Assembly (NCBI GenBank): GCA_963752045.1
Contig: CAVVWN010000008.1
Coordinates: 1,116,001-1,180,000 of the forward strand
Reading direction: 5' to 3'
From: DATKDF01 sp963752045
GTDB lineage: Bacteria > Acidobacteriota > Vicinamibacteria > Vicinamibacterales > SCN-69-37
DNA: 64,000 nt
Under the pieces are notes generated by a model. That model was not told the DNA's origin, searched no databases, and saw only the letters and a program-made list of their open reading frames with translations. Shown here piece by piece: positions 53,887 to 64,000 of the stretch (its first letter is position 1; each line of letters opens with the position of its first letter). Both the position numbers and the translations under genes were made by a program.

Positions 53887-55248
53887 TCAGCTGGCGGCGG
53901 TCGTGACCGGCGCCCCGAGCTTGAAGACGTGCGGGTGCGGCGTTCGGATCGCGTTGCGGGCGTCCACGATCAGGCGCGCGTCGGCGACGAGCGCCGTGTA
54001 GTCGAACACGCGATGGTCGGTGAGGATGACCACGCAGTCGGCCTCTCGCGCGCTGTCCGGCGTCAACTCGACCGCCGTCAGGTCGCGATTGCCTGGCCAG
54101 CCGTGCGCCGGAATGGACCGAACGTACGGGTCTGCGTAGCCGACGATGGCGCCCTTCTGTTCGAGCACGGCCATCACGTCGAGCGCCGGCGACTCGCGCA
54201 TGTCGTCGATGTCACGCTTGTAGGCCACGCCCGCCACGAGCACCCTGGAGCCGCGCACCGCCTTGGACTGACTGTTGAGCGCGTCGGTGATCTTCTCGAC
54301 GACGTGATGCGGCATGGCGCCGTTGACGTGGCCGGCAAGCTCGATGAACCGTGCCTCGAACCCGACTTCCTTCACCTTCCACGACAGGTAGAAGGGATCG
54401 ACCGGAATGCAGTGGCCGCCGAGCCCGGGCCCCGGATAGAAAGGCATGAACCCGAAGGGTTTCGTGGCGGCCGCCTCGACGACTTCCCACACGCTGATGC
54501 CGAGCCGGTCGCACATCAGGGCCAGTTCGTTGACGAGCCCGATGTTGACGGCGCGGAACGTGTTCTCGAGGAGCTTGACCATCTCGGCCACGCGCGGCGA
54601 GCTGACCTCGACGACCGTGTCGATCGATGCCTCGTAAAGCGCGCGCGCGAGCGCGGTGCTCTCGGCGCCCACACCGCCCACGACCTTGGGCACGTTGCGG
54701 GTGTTCCACGTGGGGTTCCCGGGATCGACCCGCTCCGGAGAGAAGGCGAGGAAGAAATCGCGGCCCGCCACGAGGCCGCCCCGCTCGAGAATCGGTTTGA
54801 CCACCTCATCGGTCGTGCCGGGATACGTCGTCGATTCGAGGATCACGAGCTGGCCTGGACGCAGGTGGTCCGCGATCATTTCGACCGCCGACACGACATA
54901 CGACAGATCCGGGTCCTTCGTCTTGCGCAGAGGCGTCGGCACGCAGATGTTGATCGTGTCGAGCGTCGCCACGGCCGCCGGATCGGTCGTGGCGGTGAGC
55001 GCGCCCGTTTGCTGAAACCGCGCCACGTCGGCCGAGGGGACGTCTGGAATGTAGGACGAGCCGCCGTTGATGGCGGTCACTTTCCTGGCGTCCAGCTCGA
55101 TGCCGACGGTCGCAAAGCCTGCTCGTGCGAACTCGACGGCGAGCGGGAGCCCCACGTATCCCAGCCCGACGACGCCGGTGCGGGCGGTGCGCGATGCGAG
55201 CTTGTCACGGAGGCCGACGGCGGCTTGCGAGAGGGTGGTCTGTGGCAT
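53887..55248 (-). CDS. UDP-sugar 6-dehydrogenase (WecC/WbpA-like)
   Basis: UDP-glucose/GDP-mannose dehydrogenase family. N-terminal NAD motif GVVGLGYVGLPLAVEFARAG, then NICVPTPLRKTKDPDLSYV, ESTTYPGTT, the FSPERVDPGN segment and the catalytic cysteine in GLGGHCIPVDPFYLSWK. C-terminal domain: GVAYKRDIDDMRESPAL. 453 residues. The pattern is closest to UDP-N-acetylhexosamine dehydrogenases of surface polysaccharide synthesis. No other polysaccharide genes are adjacent. Confidence 0.92.
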   Translation of the reverse strand: MPQTTLSQAAVGLRDKLASRTARTGVVGLGYVGLPLAVEFARAGFATVGIELDARKVTAINGGSSYIPDVPSADVARFQQTGALTATTDPAAVATLDTINICVPTPLRKTKDPDLSYVVSAVEMIADHLRPGQLVILESTTYPGTTDEVVKPILERGGLVAGRDFFLAFSPERVDPGNPTWNTRNVPKVVGGVGAESTALARALYEASIDTVVEVSSPRVAEMVKLLENTFRAVNIGLVNELALMCDRLGISVWEVVEAAATKPFGFMPFYPGPGLGGHCIPVDPFYLSWKVKEVGFEARFIELAGHVNGAMPHHVVEKITDALNSQSKAVRGSRVLVAGVAYKRDIDDMRESPALDVMAVLEQKGAIVGYADPYVRSIPAHGWPGNRDLTAVELTPDSAREADCVVILTDHRVFDYTALVADARLIVDARNAIRTPHPHVFKLGAPVTTAAS

Positions 55249-55391
55249 GAACGTAACCGATTGGGTCCTCCGGACGTCGTAACTACTGACTGTCCGAGTT
55301 CACACATTATGCCATCCGGGCGGCTGGCGCCCGACCGGACGCTGGCGCGTGTGCTGTAATAGGCTCATTCCCCGCATTCGAAGGAGCAGGC

Positions 55392-56365
55392 ATGCTGACG
55401 AAGTCGAAGAAGCCATGGGAGCGGCGCTGGTCGGAGGTAACGCCGGAGGGCGTGTATCGCTCCCGTCGCGAGTTCCTGCAGACAGCGGCCGTCGGCGCGG
55501 CAGGCATCGCCGTCGGGGGCGGCATCCTTGCCGGGCGCGAGATCGGGCTCGCACCTGAGCAGGCGGCCCTGGCCTCCAGGCGAAATCCGAAGTACGTCGC
55601 TGAAGGCGCACCGAATACCTTCGAGGAGTTGACAAACTACAACAACTTCTACGAGTTCGGCACGAGCAAGGACGACCCGGCCCGCAACGCCCACACGCTC
55701 AGGATCGAAGCCGTGGACGGTGAAGGTCGACGGCCTGGTCGGCAAGCCCGGCGACTACTCGGTACGACGACCTCATCAAGCCCGAGCAGCTCGAAGAGCG
55801 CATCTACCGGTTTCGCTGCGTCGAAGCCTGGTCGGCCGTGATCCCGTGGATCGGGTTTCCGCTGGCCAGACCTCATCAAGCGTGTGGAACCGACCTCGGC
55901 GGCGAAGTACGTCGCCTTCGAGACCCTCCTCCGGCCGTCGGAGATGCCCGGCCAGCGCACGGCCGTGCTCGAGTGGCCCTACGTCGAGGGGCTGCGGCAT
56001 GGATGAGGCGTTGCACCCGCTGACGCTTCTGACCGTCGGCCTCTACGGAAAGCGAACTGCCGAACCAGAATGGCGCGCCGATCAGGCTGGTGGTGCCGTG
56101 GAAGTACGGCTTCAAGAGCATCAAGTCGGTGGTCCGCATCCGATTCGTGGACAAGGAACCGCCCACGTCCTGGAACATCGCCAACGCGCGGGAGTACGGC
56201 TTCTACTCGAACGTCAATCCCGATCGTGACCATCCGCGCTGGAGCCAGAAGCGCGAGCGCCGGCTGGGCGGGTTCTTCGCCAACATCCCGACGGCCAAGT
56301 TCAATGGCTACGGGGACGAGGTGGCGAGCCTCTACGCCGGGATGGACCTGATCAAGTACTACTGA
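55392..56365 (+). CDS. msrP: Protein-methionine-sulfoxide reductase catalytic subunit MsrP (five frameshifts)
   Basis: Periplasmic molybdoenzyme repairing oxidised methionine. The start follows GAAGGAG; YRSRREFLQTAAVGAAG is a Tat signal. The frame must be corrected by deleting single bases near 55707, 55761, 55868, 55998 and 56053, after which it reads KPWTVKVDGLVGKPGDY, the cofactor-binding Cys in YRFRCVEAWS, and ends MDLIKYY. Corrected length is 322 residues, normal for MsrP. Its stop overlaps the msrQ start (TGATG). Five +1 errors with otherwise complete conservation argue for sequencing error, not decay. Confidence 0.85.
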
Positions 56366-57003
56366 TGCTGCCGCTCGTTCGGCTCTTCAAGCCCGCCGTC
56401 TTCGTGGCGGCGGCCGTTCCGGGTGTGCTGCTCGCCCGGCGAGCCTGGACCGGAGACCTGGGCGTCGACCCGGTCACGACGCTGCTCCATACCTCGGGGC
56501 GCGACGCGTTGCTGCTGCTGCTGGCCACGCTGTCGGTGACGCCCATCCGCCGGTTGACGGGATGGAATCGCGTGCAGAGCGTTCGGCGCCTGCTGGGCCT
56601 CTGGACGTTCGCCTACGCGCTGGCGCACCTGTCGATGTACCTCGTGTTCAACCAGCTCTGCTATTCCTTCGAGACCTGCGAGTTCCGGGCGATCTGGGAC
56701 GACGTCGTCAAGCGGAAGTTCATCTTCGCGGGGATGCTGGCCTTTGCGGCCCTGCTTGCGCTGGCGCTGACCTCCACCACAGGCTGGGTGCGCCGGTTGG
56801 GCCGCAACTGGGTTCGGCTGCATCGGCTCGTGTATCTGGCGGGTGGGTCGGCGATCGTGCACTTCATCTGGAAGGAGAAGTCAGACTACAGCGAGCCGCT
56901 CAGGTGGGGAGCGGTGCTCGTCCTGCTGCTCGGGATCCGCCTCTACTTCGCCATTCGGAAGCGCCTGACAGGCCGCCAGCCCGTCCAGGCGGCGCCCCGC
57001 TGA
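56365..57003 (+). CDS. msrQ: MsrQ haem-binding membrane subunit
   Basis: 212 residues, six membrane segments of the ferric-reductase-like fold: GRDALLLLLATLSVTPIRRL, FAYALAHLSMYLVFN and VRLHRLVYLAGGSAIVHFIW, each supplying a likely haem histidine. Transfers electrons from the quinone pool to MsrP. It is coupled to msrP by a one-base overlap. The C-terminal tail is basic. Confidence 0.93.
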   Translation: MLPLVRLFKPAVFVAAAVPGVLLARRAWTGDLGVDPVTTLLHTSGRDALLLLLATLSVTPIRRLTGWNRVQSVRRLLGLWTFAYALAHLSMYLVFNQLCYSFETCEFRAIWDDVVKRKFIFAGMLAFAALLALALTSTTGWVRRLGRNWVRLHRLVYLAGGSAIVHFIWKEKSDYSEPLRWGAVLVLLLGIRLYFAIRKRLTGRQPVQAAPR

Positions 57004-57227
57004 CACGGGTCGGCGGCCCAGAGAGGTCTGCAACTATCTGTACAATCTGGATTTATGTCTTGAACTCGCCTGCCAGTTGAACGGCTGATTCTGCCCGTTC
57101 ACCAGCCAATTCGGACCGCTCACGACAATTCTGTATTCGGCCAGGGGGGGCGGGGCTACCATTTCTCTGGATTCATTCGTATCGGACGCCGAGGTGTGGC
57201 TGCGTTGCCACCGGGCGCTGGAGGGAT
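57004..57227. other. Intergenic region upstream of the radical-SAM gene
   Basis: No gene seen. It contains TACAAT (57039-57044), which could be a -10 element, and an AT-richer stretch TTTCTCTGGATTCATTCG near 57160-57178. GGAGGG (57219-57224) is the ribosome-binding site of the next gene. No hairpin terminator for msrQ was found. Confidence 0.4.
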
Positions 57228-59303
<2,076 letters not shown>

Positions 59304-59351
59304 CACGCTCGCCGACGACCTCTGGCGTCAGCGAGGCCGAGCGAACACGAG

Positions 59352-59393
59352 ACGGGCCGGGCAGCGTTCAGCTGCCCGGCCCGTTGTCTTTCT
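59352..59393 (+). terminator. Rho-independent terminator of the radical-SAM gene
   Basis: ACGGGCCGGGCAGC (59352-59365) pairs perfectly with GCTGCCCGGCCCGT (59371-59384) around loop GTTCA, followed by TGTCTTTCT. It is the strongest terminator in the window, 48 bp after the stop codon. Confidence 0.92.
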
Positions 59394-59434
59394 GCCACCC
59401 CCTCGGTCGTGCGCGCGATCGTCGATCGCACAGA

Positions 59435-59440
59435 TATAAT
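59435..59440 (+). promoter_or_regulatory. -10 element upstream of the Ser/Thr kinase
   Basis: Perfect TATAAT; no convincing -35 at 16-18 bp. A transcript from near 59447 would have a leader of about 190 nt before the ATG at 59638, and this 334-bp gap holds no other gene. Confidence 0.45.
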
Positions 59441-59637
59441 TCACGGCACAAGAACCTGCTGCCGATCCGATGTCACTCCAACCCGGCGCCCGCCTCGCCC
59501 GTCGACAAGCTCAGGGCGGCCTTGAGAACGGTCGAAGAGTCCCTCCGTACGAAGTCACGGCGGCCATGAAGTGCAGGTGGCCCGCCTCGGCCGAGGCTGG
59601 CGGCGACGGCTCGACGAGTCTCAGCCGGGAGAACGCG

Positions 59638-62424
59638 ATGATTGGAACGACCCTGGGTCCGTATCGCGTCCTGGACAAGCTGGGCGAAGGCGGCATGGGA
59701 CAGGTGTTCCGCGCGCGCGACACGAAGCTCAATCGCGACGTGGCGTTGAAGATCCTGCCGCCTGCGCTTGCCGAGGACCCTGATCGGCGCATGCGGTTCG
59801 AACGGGAAGCGCAGGCGCTTGCCGCGCTCAACCACCCGAACATCGCGCAGGTGTACGACGCCGGGCGTCTCGATCACGGCGCCGACGGGCCAGCGACGCC
59901 AGGCGTCTTTGCCATCGTCATGGAGCTCGTCGAGGGCGAGGACCTTGCCGAGCGCATCGCGCGTGGCCCGATCGCGGTTCGTGAGACGTTGGCCATCGCA
60001 AAGCAGTTGGCCGCCGCGCTCGAGGCGGCGCACGAGAAGGGCATCGTCCACCGCGATCTGAAGCCGGCGAACATCAAGGTAACGCCCGATGGCGTCGTGA
60101 AAGTGCTGGACTTCGGGCTCGCCAAGGCCCTTGACGCCGGACCCTCGGACCTTCGGACCCTCGGACCCCCGGACCTTCGGACCCTCGGACCCCCGGACCT
60201 TCGGACCCTCGGCCCCCCGGACCTTCGGACCCTCGGACCCTCGGACCCTCGGACCGTCGGACCGACCCGCACCTCGCCGGCGATGACGGCGATGGGGATG
60301 GTCCTCGGCACGGCCGCCTACATGAGCCCGGAGCAGGCCAAGGGGCGGCCAGTCGACAAGCGCGCCGACATCTGGGCGTTCGGTGTCGTGCTGCACGAGA
60401 TGCTCACGGGAGAGCAGCTCTTCGGCGCCGAGACCGTGGCTGAAACGCTTGGCCTCATCTTCAGTCGGGAACCCGACCTTGGCGCCCTGCCTGCTGACGT
60501 GCCGTCCGGCATGCGGACGCTGGTCGGCCGTTGCCTGGAGAAAGACCCGAAACGGCGGCTACGTGACATCGGCGACGCGCGGTGGGAGCTCGAGGCCCGG
60601 GAGGTGTCGCCGGCCTCTGCCGCACAGCCCGGGTCGTCCGGGCTCACATGGCTGTCGTGGGCTGCGACGGCGTCGGCGCTTGCGTTCGCGGTGTGGGCCC
60701 TGTCGGCGCGCGTCCCTTCAGAACCGGCGAGCGGCATCGACGGGCACTTCACGATTGAGCTGCCGGCAGACGCGGCGCTCGTGACAAGTGACGTGCCGGC
60801 GACGAGCGCCGGCCCGATCGCGGTGTCACCGGACGGGCGGCAGGTCGTCTACGTGGCGCCCAACGGGCGCGGCACGCGTCTCGTCGTGCGGGCGTTGAAC
60901 GACCTGACGCCCCGCGCCCTTCCCGGCACCGACGGTGCACGAATGCCGTTCTTCTCTCCCGACGGTGCGTCAGTCGGGTTCTTTGCAGACGGCAAGCTCA
61001 AGAAGACGCAGCTCTCGGGCGGCACCCCGGTCACGCTGGCTGACACGCCCGGTCCGGGAGGCGCCTCGTGGGGCGCGGGCGGTGAGATCGTCTTCGCTCC
61101 CGCCAACGACGGCCTCTTTGCCGTACCCGATGCGGGCGGCACGCCTCGTCGGCTGACGACGCTCGACGCGGCGGCTGGCGACGACAATCACTACTGGCCG
61201 CAGGTCATCGGCGACGGCCGCCTTGTGCTCTTCACCGTCATCGCCTGGAGCCGGGAGACGACCGAAATCGCTCTGGTGAATCTCGACACCAATGAGCGCT
61301 CGCTCGTGCAGGAAGATGCCGCGTTTGCCAGGTACATTCCCGGTCCTGACGGCGTGGCCGGGCACCTCGTGTTCGTCCGCGACGAGGCGCTCATGGCGGC
61401 CCCGTTCGATCCCGATCGGGCCGAGCATGCGGGCACGCCCATCGCCGTGACCGGCGGCGTGCGGGCCGCGCAATTCGCCGTGTCGGAAAGCGGCGTACTC
61501 GTCTACGCGCCAAGCACGGGCGCGGCGCCGGACTACTCGCTGGTCTGGGTCGACCGGAAGGGGACGGTCACGCCGATCACGGATTTGCCGCGAGGCTACG
61601 AAGACCTGCATCTTTCGCCTGACGGTCGTCGCGTGGCCTTGACAATCGAGGAGTCCGGGCCGGATTCGCCGGCGCACGTCTGGCTGGCCGACACCGATCA
61701 GGGTACGCTCTCCCGCCTCACGTTCGAGGGCTTCAGCCGTGACCCGGTGTGGTCTCCCGATAGCCAGTCCGTCGTGTTCGGCTCGAAGCGAGGGGACGGC
61801 GTCTTCGGGTTGTACGTGCAGCCCGCCGACGGCAGCGCGTCAGCCGAGCTTGCCTGGGCGAGTCCGGTCCCGATCTGGCCCGATCCGCAGTCGTGGACGC
61901 CGGATGGCCGTACCGTCGTCTTCACGACTAAGGGCGCCGACACGCGCGACGACATCTGGACGCTCTCGCTCGACGATGGCACGGCGCGCCCGTGGCTCGC
62001 GACGCCGGCCGTCGAATGGGGCGGGCGGTTGTCGCCCGACGGCAGGTGGGTGGCCTACAACGCCCTCGAAGGCGGTCGCGAGGAGGTCTACGTCCAGCCG
62101 TACCCGGGACCCGGGGTGAAACGGCTCGTGTCGGAGAACGGCGGCATCAACCCGATCTGGTCCAGCGACGGGCGCGAGCTCTTCTACCGGCGCGGCGACG
62201 AACTCCTCGTCGTCAACGTCGACACGAGCAACGGTTTCTCGGTGGGCAAGCCCACCGTGCTCTTCTCGGGCCGCTACCGTCTCACCGGCCGTGACTATGC
62301 CGTCTCGCCCGATGGCACGCGCTTCGTCATGATGCTGGCCAACGAGCCGCGGACGACGGGCAGCATGCGCGTGCTGCTCGACTGGTGGCAGACCCTCGAC
62401 GCGCGGCTCGCGGGCGCGCGATAG
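59638..62424 (+). CDS. Ser/Thr protein kinase with PD40 beta-propeller
   Basis: Hanks-type kinase at residues 8-300: LGEGGMGQVFRARD, VALKILP with the ATP lysine, HRDLKPANIKV (catalytic Asp140), DFGLAKAL (159) and GTAAYMSPEQAKG (225). Between DFG and the APE-like motif lies an extra segment of five 8-residue units (such as DLRTLGPP) from a DNA octamer array. One membrane segment (about 336-355) is followed by a WD40/PD40 sensor domain (SPDGASVGFFADG, SPDGRWVAYN) outside the cell. 928 residues. The ATG at 59638 follows GGGAG and begins the kinase domain; the frame is open 168 bp upstream but without a domain. Confidence 0.92.
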   Translation: MIGTTLGPYRVLDKLGEGGMGQVFRARDTKLNRDVALKILPPALAEDPDRRMRFEREAQALAALNHPNIAQVYDAGRLDHGADGPATPGVFAIVMELVEGEDLAERIARGPIAVRETLAIAKQLAAALEAAHEKGIVHRDLKPANIKVTPDGVVKVLDFGLAKALDAGPSDLRTLGPPDLRTLGPPDLRTLGPPDLRTLGPSDPRTVGPTRTSPAMTAMGMVLGTAAYMSPEQAKGRPVDKRADIWAFGVVLHEMLTGEQLFGAETVAETLGLIFSREPDLGALPADVPSGMRTLVGRCLEKDPKRRLRDIGDARWELEAREVSPASAAQPGSSGLTWLSWAATASALAFAVWALSARVPSEPASGIDGHFTIELPADAALVTSDVPATSAGPIAVSPDGRQVVYVAPNGRGTRLVVRALNDLTPRALPGTDGARMPFFSPDGASVGFFADGKLKKTQLSGGTPVTLADTPGPGGASWGAGGEIVFAPANDGLFAVPDAGGTPRRLTTLDAAAGDDNHYWPQVIGDGRLVLFTVIAWSRETTEIALVNLDTNERSLVQEDAAFARYIPGPDGVAGHLVFVRDEALMAAPFDPDRAEHAGTPIAVTGGVRAAQFAVSESGVLVYAPSTGAAPDYSLVWVDRKGTVTPITDLPRGYEDLHLSPDGRRVALTIEESGPDSPAHVWLADTDQGTLSRLTFEGFSRDPVWSPDSQSVVFGSKRGDGVFGLYVQPADGSASAELAWASPVPIWPDPQSWTPDGRTVVFTTKGADTRDDIWTLSLDDGTARPWLATPAVEWGGRLSPDGRWVAYNALEGGREEVYVQPYPGPGVKRLVSENGGINPIWSSDGRELFYRRGDELLVVNVDTSNGFSVGKPTVLFSGRYRLTGRDYAVSPDGTRFVMMLANEPRTTGSMRVLLDWWQTLDARLAGAR
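60139..60263. repeat. Octamer array in the kinase activation segment
   Basis: About fifteen 8-bp units (GGACCCTC, GGACCTTC, GGACCCCC, GGCCCCCC variants) with a three-unit, 24-bp higher-order period, which encodes the repeating octapeptide in frame. It is the same family as the arrays at 318-403 and 487-590. Confidence 0.92.
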
Positions 62425-62508
62425 CTGAGGTCAGCGGCTCGCGTCCACTCAGGGGTTCTGCGCCCCGGCGTGACCTCTCCGACGCGTGTTGGACGCGGAC
62501 GAAGACGA

Positions 62509-63192
62509 TCACTCGCGCGGCGAGTTATTGTCGCGTGTCTTCCGGAAGAGGGTCTCCCACCCGGTCTGCACCGCGCGTGCGGTGCCCAGGCCCACCGCCA
62601 CGGCGAACGCGATGCCGACGGCGCCGAAGCCGATGATGAATGCCGCGTAGACGATCTCGCGTGCGAAGTTGAGCTGCCATAACGCGAGCGCCCCCACCAC
62701 GGTGACGAGCGTGCCTTGCAGCACGCCGGCAACCAGTCGCGCTCTCGAGAAGCCCTCGTCATCGAGCGCCTGCTCGACACGCGTGGCCACCGAACCGGCC
62801 ACCAGCACCCCAACGCCGACGACGAACAGTGCCACCAGAATGTTGGGTACGAAGAACAACACCCGCTCGACCATGTCGGCGAGCACTTCCAGGCCCCAGA
62901 TCCGCAGCGCGTTGTCGAGGAAGACGAGCGTGACGAGCAGCCACGCACCGTTGCCGAGCAAGGCGTAGAGCGGCGCCCGAACGTCGCCCTTGGCAAAGGC
63001 TCCGGGCCATCCCGAGCGCTGCCCCAGCCGGTCGAGTCTCAGCCAGACCAGGATTCGCACCATGCCGCGCTTGGCCAGCCAGCCGGCCACGAACCCGACG
63101 CCGACCAGAAACAGACCAGCCGCCAGTGTCGGGAGATAGTCGGAGAACTGCTGTACGAATCGGGCCAGGGGTCCCGAAAAATCCTGCGTCAT
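62509..63192 (-). CDS. MscS-like membrane protein with conserved TM helices
   Basis: 227 residues with about five hydrophobic segments, including TLAAGLFLVGVGFVAGWLA, VPNILVALFVVGVGVLVAGSVATRV and FIIGFGAVGIAFAVAVGLG, the latter two resembling the conserved TM helix repeats of small-conductance mechanosensitive channels. It lacks the MscS beta domain, so a full channel is uncertain. It overlaps the universal-stress gene by 4 bp. Confidence 0.75.
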   Translation of the reverse strand: MTQDFSGPLARFVQQFSDYLPTLAAGLFLVGVGFVAGWLAKRGMVRILVWLRLDRLGQRSGWPGAFAKGDVRAPLYALLGNGAWLLVTLVFLDNALRIWGLEVLADMVERVLFFVPNILVALFVVGVGVLVAGSVATRVEQALDDEGFSRARLVAGVLQGTLVTVVGALALWQLNFAREIVYAAFIIGFGAVGIAFAVAVGLGTARAVQTGWETLFRKTRDNNSPRE

Positions 63193-64000
63193 GACTTGCT
63201 CCTTGCGAAGAACAGGCGCTCGAACCGATGCGCCCGTCTCGCTTCGACATCTCTGACGACGATGACGGGGTTGCCTCCCCGCCGGGCCAGCATCGCGGGC
63301 ACGGTTTCGCCCACGAGCGGAATCACCGCACCCTCGGAAGGCGCACCCATCAGGGCCAGCGTTCCCGGTGACATCCCCTCGAGCAGAGCCAGACCCGGAT
63401 CGCGATGCCGCAGCACGTCCAGCGGGCCATCGTATCCGGCTGCCGCAAGCGTGGCGCGCGCCGCGGCGACGTGGCGCTCGGTGTCGGCGGCGCCGAGAGC
63501 TTCGTCGACCACCGTCACGGCCCGGACGGTCGCACTGAAACGTTTCGCGAATGCCGGGGCGAGCTGCACGGCGAGCGAGGAGTTGGCGCCGCGCGTGACC
63601 GGCACGAGAATCTCCCGCACAGCGGCGGGGTCAATCGTCCCGTACAGCACTCCCACCTGGCACGGCGCGTCCTGGAACACACGTTCGACGATGGACGAGA
63701 CGAGCCGTTCCAGAAATGACTGCTGGTGGGGCTCGCCCAGCACGAGGAAGTTGCACTGTTCCTCGCGGGCCGTCTGCACGAGCGCGTGGCTGATTCGCCG
63801 GCCGATCTTCACGATGGGGCGAACGCCGAGTCCCCTCTCGGCGGCCAGGGCAGCCGCCGCTTCGAGCGCCGGTCGATAGGCGCGGGCGGCCTGGCGACCC
63901 GTGAGCAGGCTTTCGCCCTCGGGCACCTCGACGACTGACACGGCCACCAGGTCACCGTGGTGGCGCTCGGCGATCGCCGTCGCCGCCGCCATCAGCGAAC
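63189..64000 (-). CDS. Universal stress protein domains, C-terminal part (partial)
   Basis: Frame is open to the window edge, so the N-terminus is missing. Two UspA-like units are visible: LVAVSVVEVPEGESLL with NFLVLGEPHQQSFLERLVSSIVERVFQDAPCQVGVL, and EILVPVTRGANSSLAVQLA with TLALMGAPSEGAVIPLVGETVPAMLAR. This tandem often forms the C-terminus of amino-acid permease fusions; whether a permease precedes it cannot be seen. Overlaps the MscS-like gene by 4 bp. Confidence 0.8.
   Translation of the reverse strand, partial: SLMAAATAIAERHHGDLVAVSVVEVPEGESLLTGRQAARAYRPALEAAAALAAERGLGVRPIVKIGRRISHALVQTAREEQCNFLVLGEPHQQSFLERLVSSIVERVFQDAPCQVGVLYGTIDPAAVREILVPVTRGANSSLAVQLAPAFAKRFSATVRAVTVVDEALGAADTERHVAAARATLAAAGYDGPLDVLRHRDPGLALLEGMSPGTLALMGAPSEGAVIPLVGETVPAMLARRGGNPVIVVRDVEARRAHRFERLFFARSKS

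Noticed and set aside
55392..56365. msrP as a decayed pseudogene
   Set aside because: All five breaks are +1 insertions, every segment between them is well conserved, and msrQ downstream is intact and coupled. Sequencing error is more likely.
59470..59637. Upstream extension of the Ser/Thr kinase from ATG 59470
   Set aside because: The extra 56 residues have no domain character, and the ATG at 59638 follows GGGAG and begins the kinase domain.

Overview
The window is high-GC bacterial DNA with dense, often overlapping genes. Several markers point to Acidobacteriota, probably class Vicinamibacteria: a secreted protein of the acidobacterial VWFA-related type (48831-50867), a Ser/Thr kinase fused to PD40 repeats (59638-62424), CarD and Rex regulators, and many secreted M28 and amidohydrolase enzymes. 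This placement is inferred from gene content; no rRNA is present.

Layout. 1-645: end of an upstream gene, a tRNA-Leu(CAA), and two octanucleotide arrays that are complements of each other. 645-8170: M28 peptidase, CarD, PlsC, Rex, MoaC, a 2-hydroxyacid dehydrogenase and an acyl-CoA ligase. 8192-11953 (minus): CDF transporter, signal peptidase I and a LytS/LytR-type two-component pair. 12040-23559: a lone NuoI-like ferredoxin, homocysteine methyltransferase/MTHFR, a PmtA-like methyltransferase, a glycosyltransferase, a TPR metalloprotease, a caspase-fold protein, a degenerate rhomboid, an FHA-GAF-PP2C phosphatase and a LeuA-like synthase. 23728-26290 (minus): glutaminyl-cyclase-like M28 protein, citrate synthase, YacG.

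26305-39902 is a phosphate-starvation region: pstSCAB-phoU, ppx, CHAD, sixA, glgC, two PhoB-type regulators around one PhoR-type kinase, and an OprO/P porin. Candidate Pho boxes made of GTnnn pentamers at exact 11-bp spacing lie before pstS, the second regulator and the porin; weaker two-unit versions lie at ppx/CHAD and glgC.

39946-40962 is a likely selenoprotein: a redoxin fused to a DsbD-alpha-like domain, with an in-frame TGA at the first position of CxxC, followed by a bSECIS-like hairpin. Next come a NicO-type nickel transporter, an MFS exporter and the imuA-imuB-dnaE2 mutagenesis cassette. dnaE2 carries three separate in-frame repeat insertions, one a perfect 36-bp inverted repeat. The right part holds the VWFA protein, an amidohydrolase, a bacterial SET-domain protein, a YqiA-like esterase, a UDP-sugar dehydrogenase, MsrP-MsrQ, a radical-SAM protein resembling tetraether/membrane-spanning lipid synthases, the kinase, a MscS-like membrane protein and a truncated universal-stress protein.

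At least 13 frame disruptions occur in six genes, and every one is repaired by deleting a single base. That pattern suggests residual long-read insertion errors, so I treat the affected genes as intact in the organism. Short tandem repeats of 7-9 bp, often in inverted pairs, recur between convergent genes and in frame inside genes.
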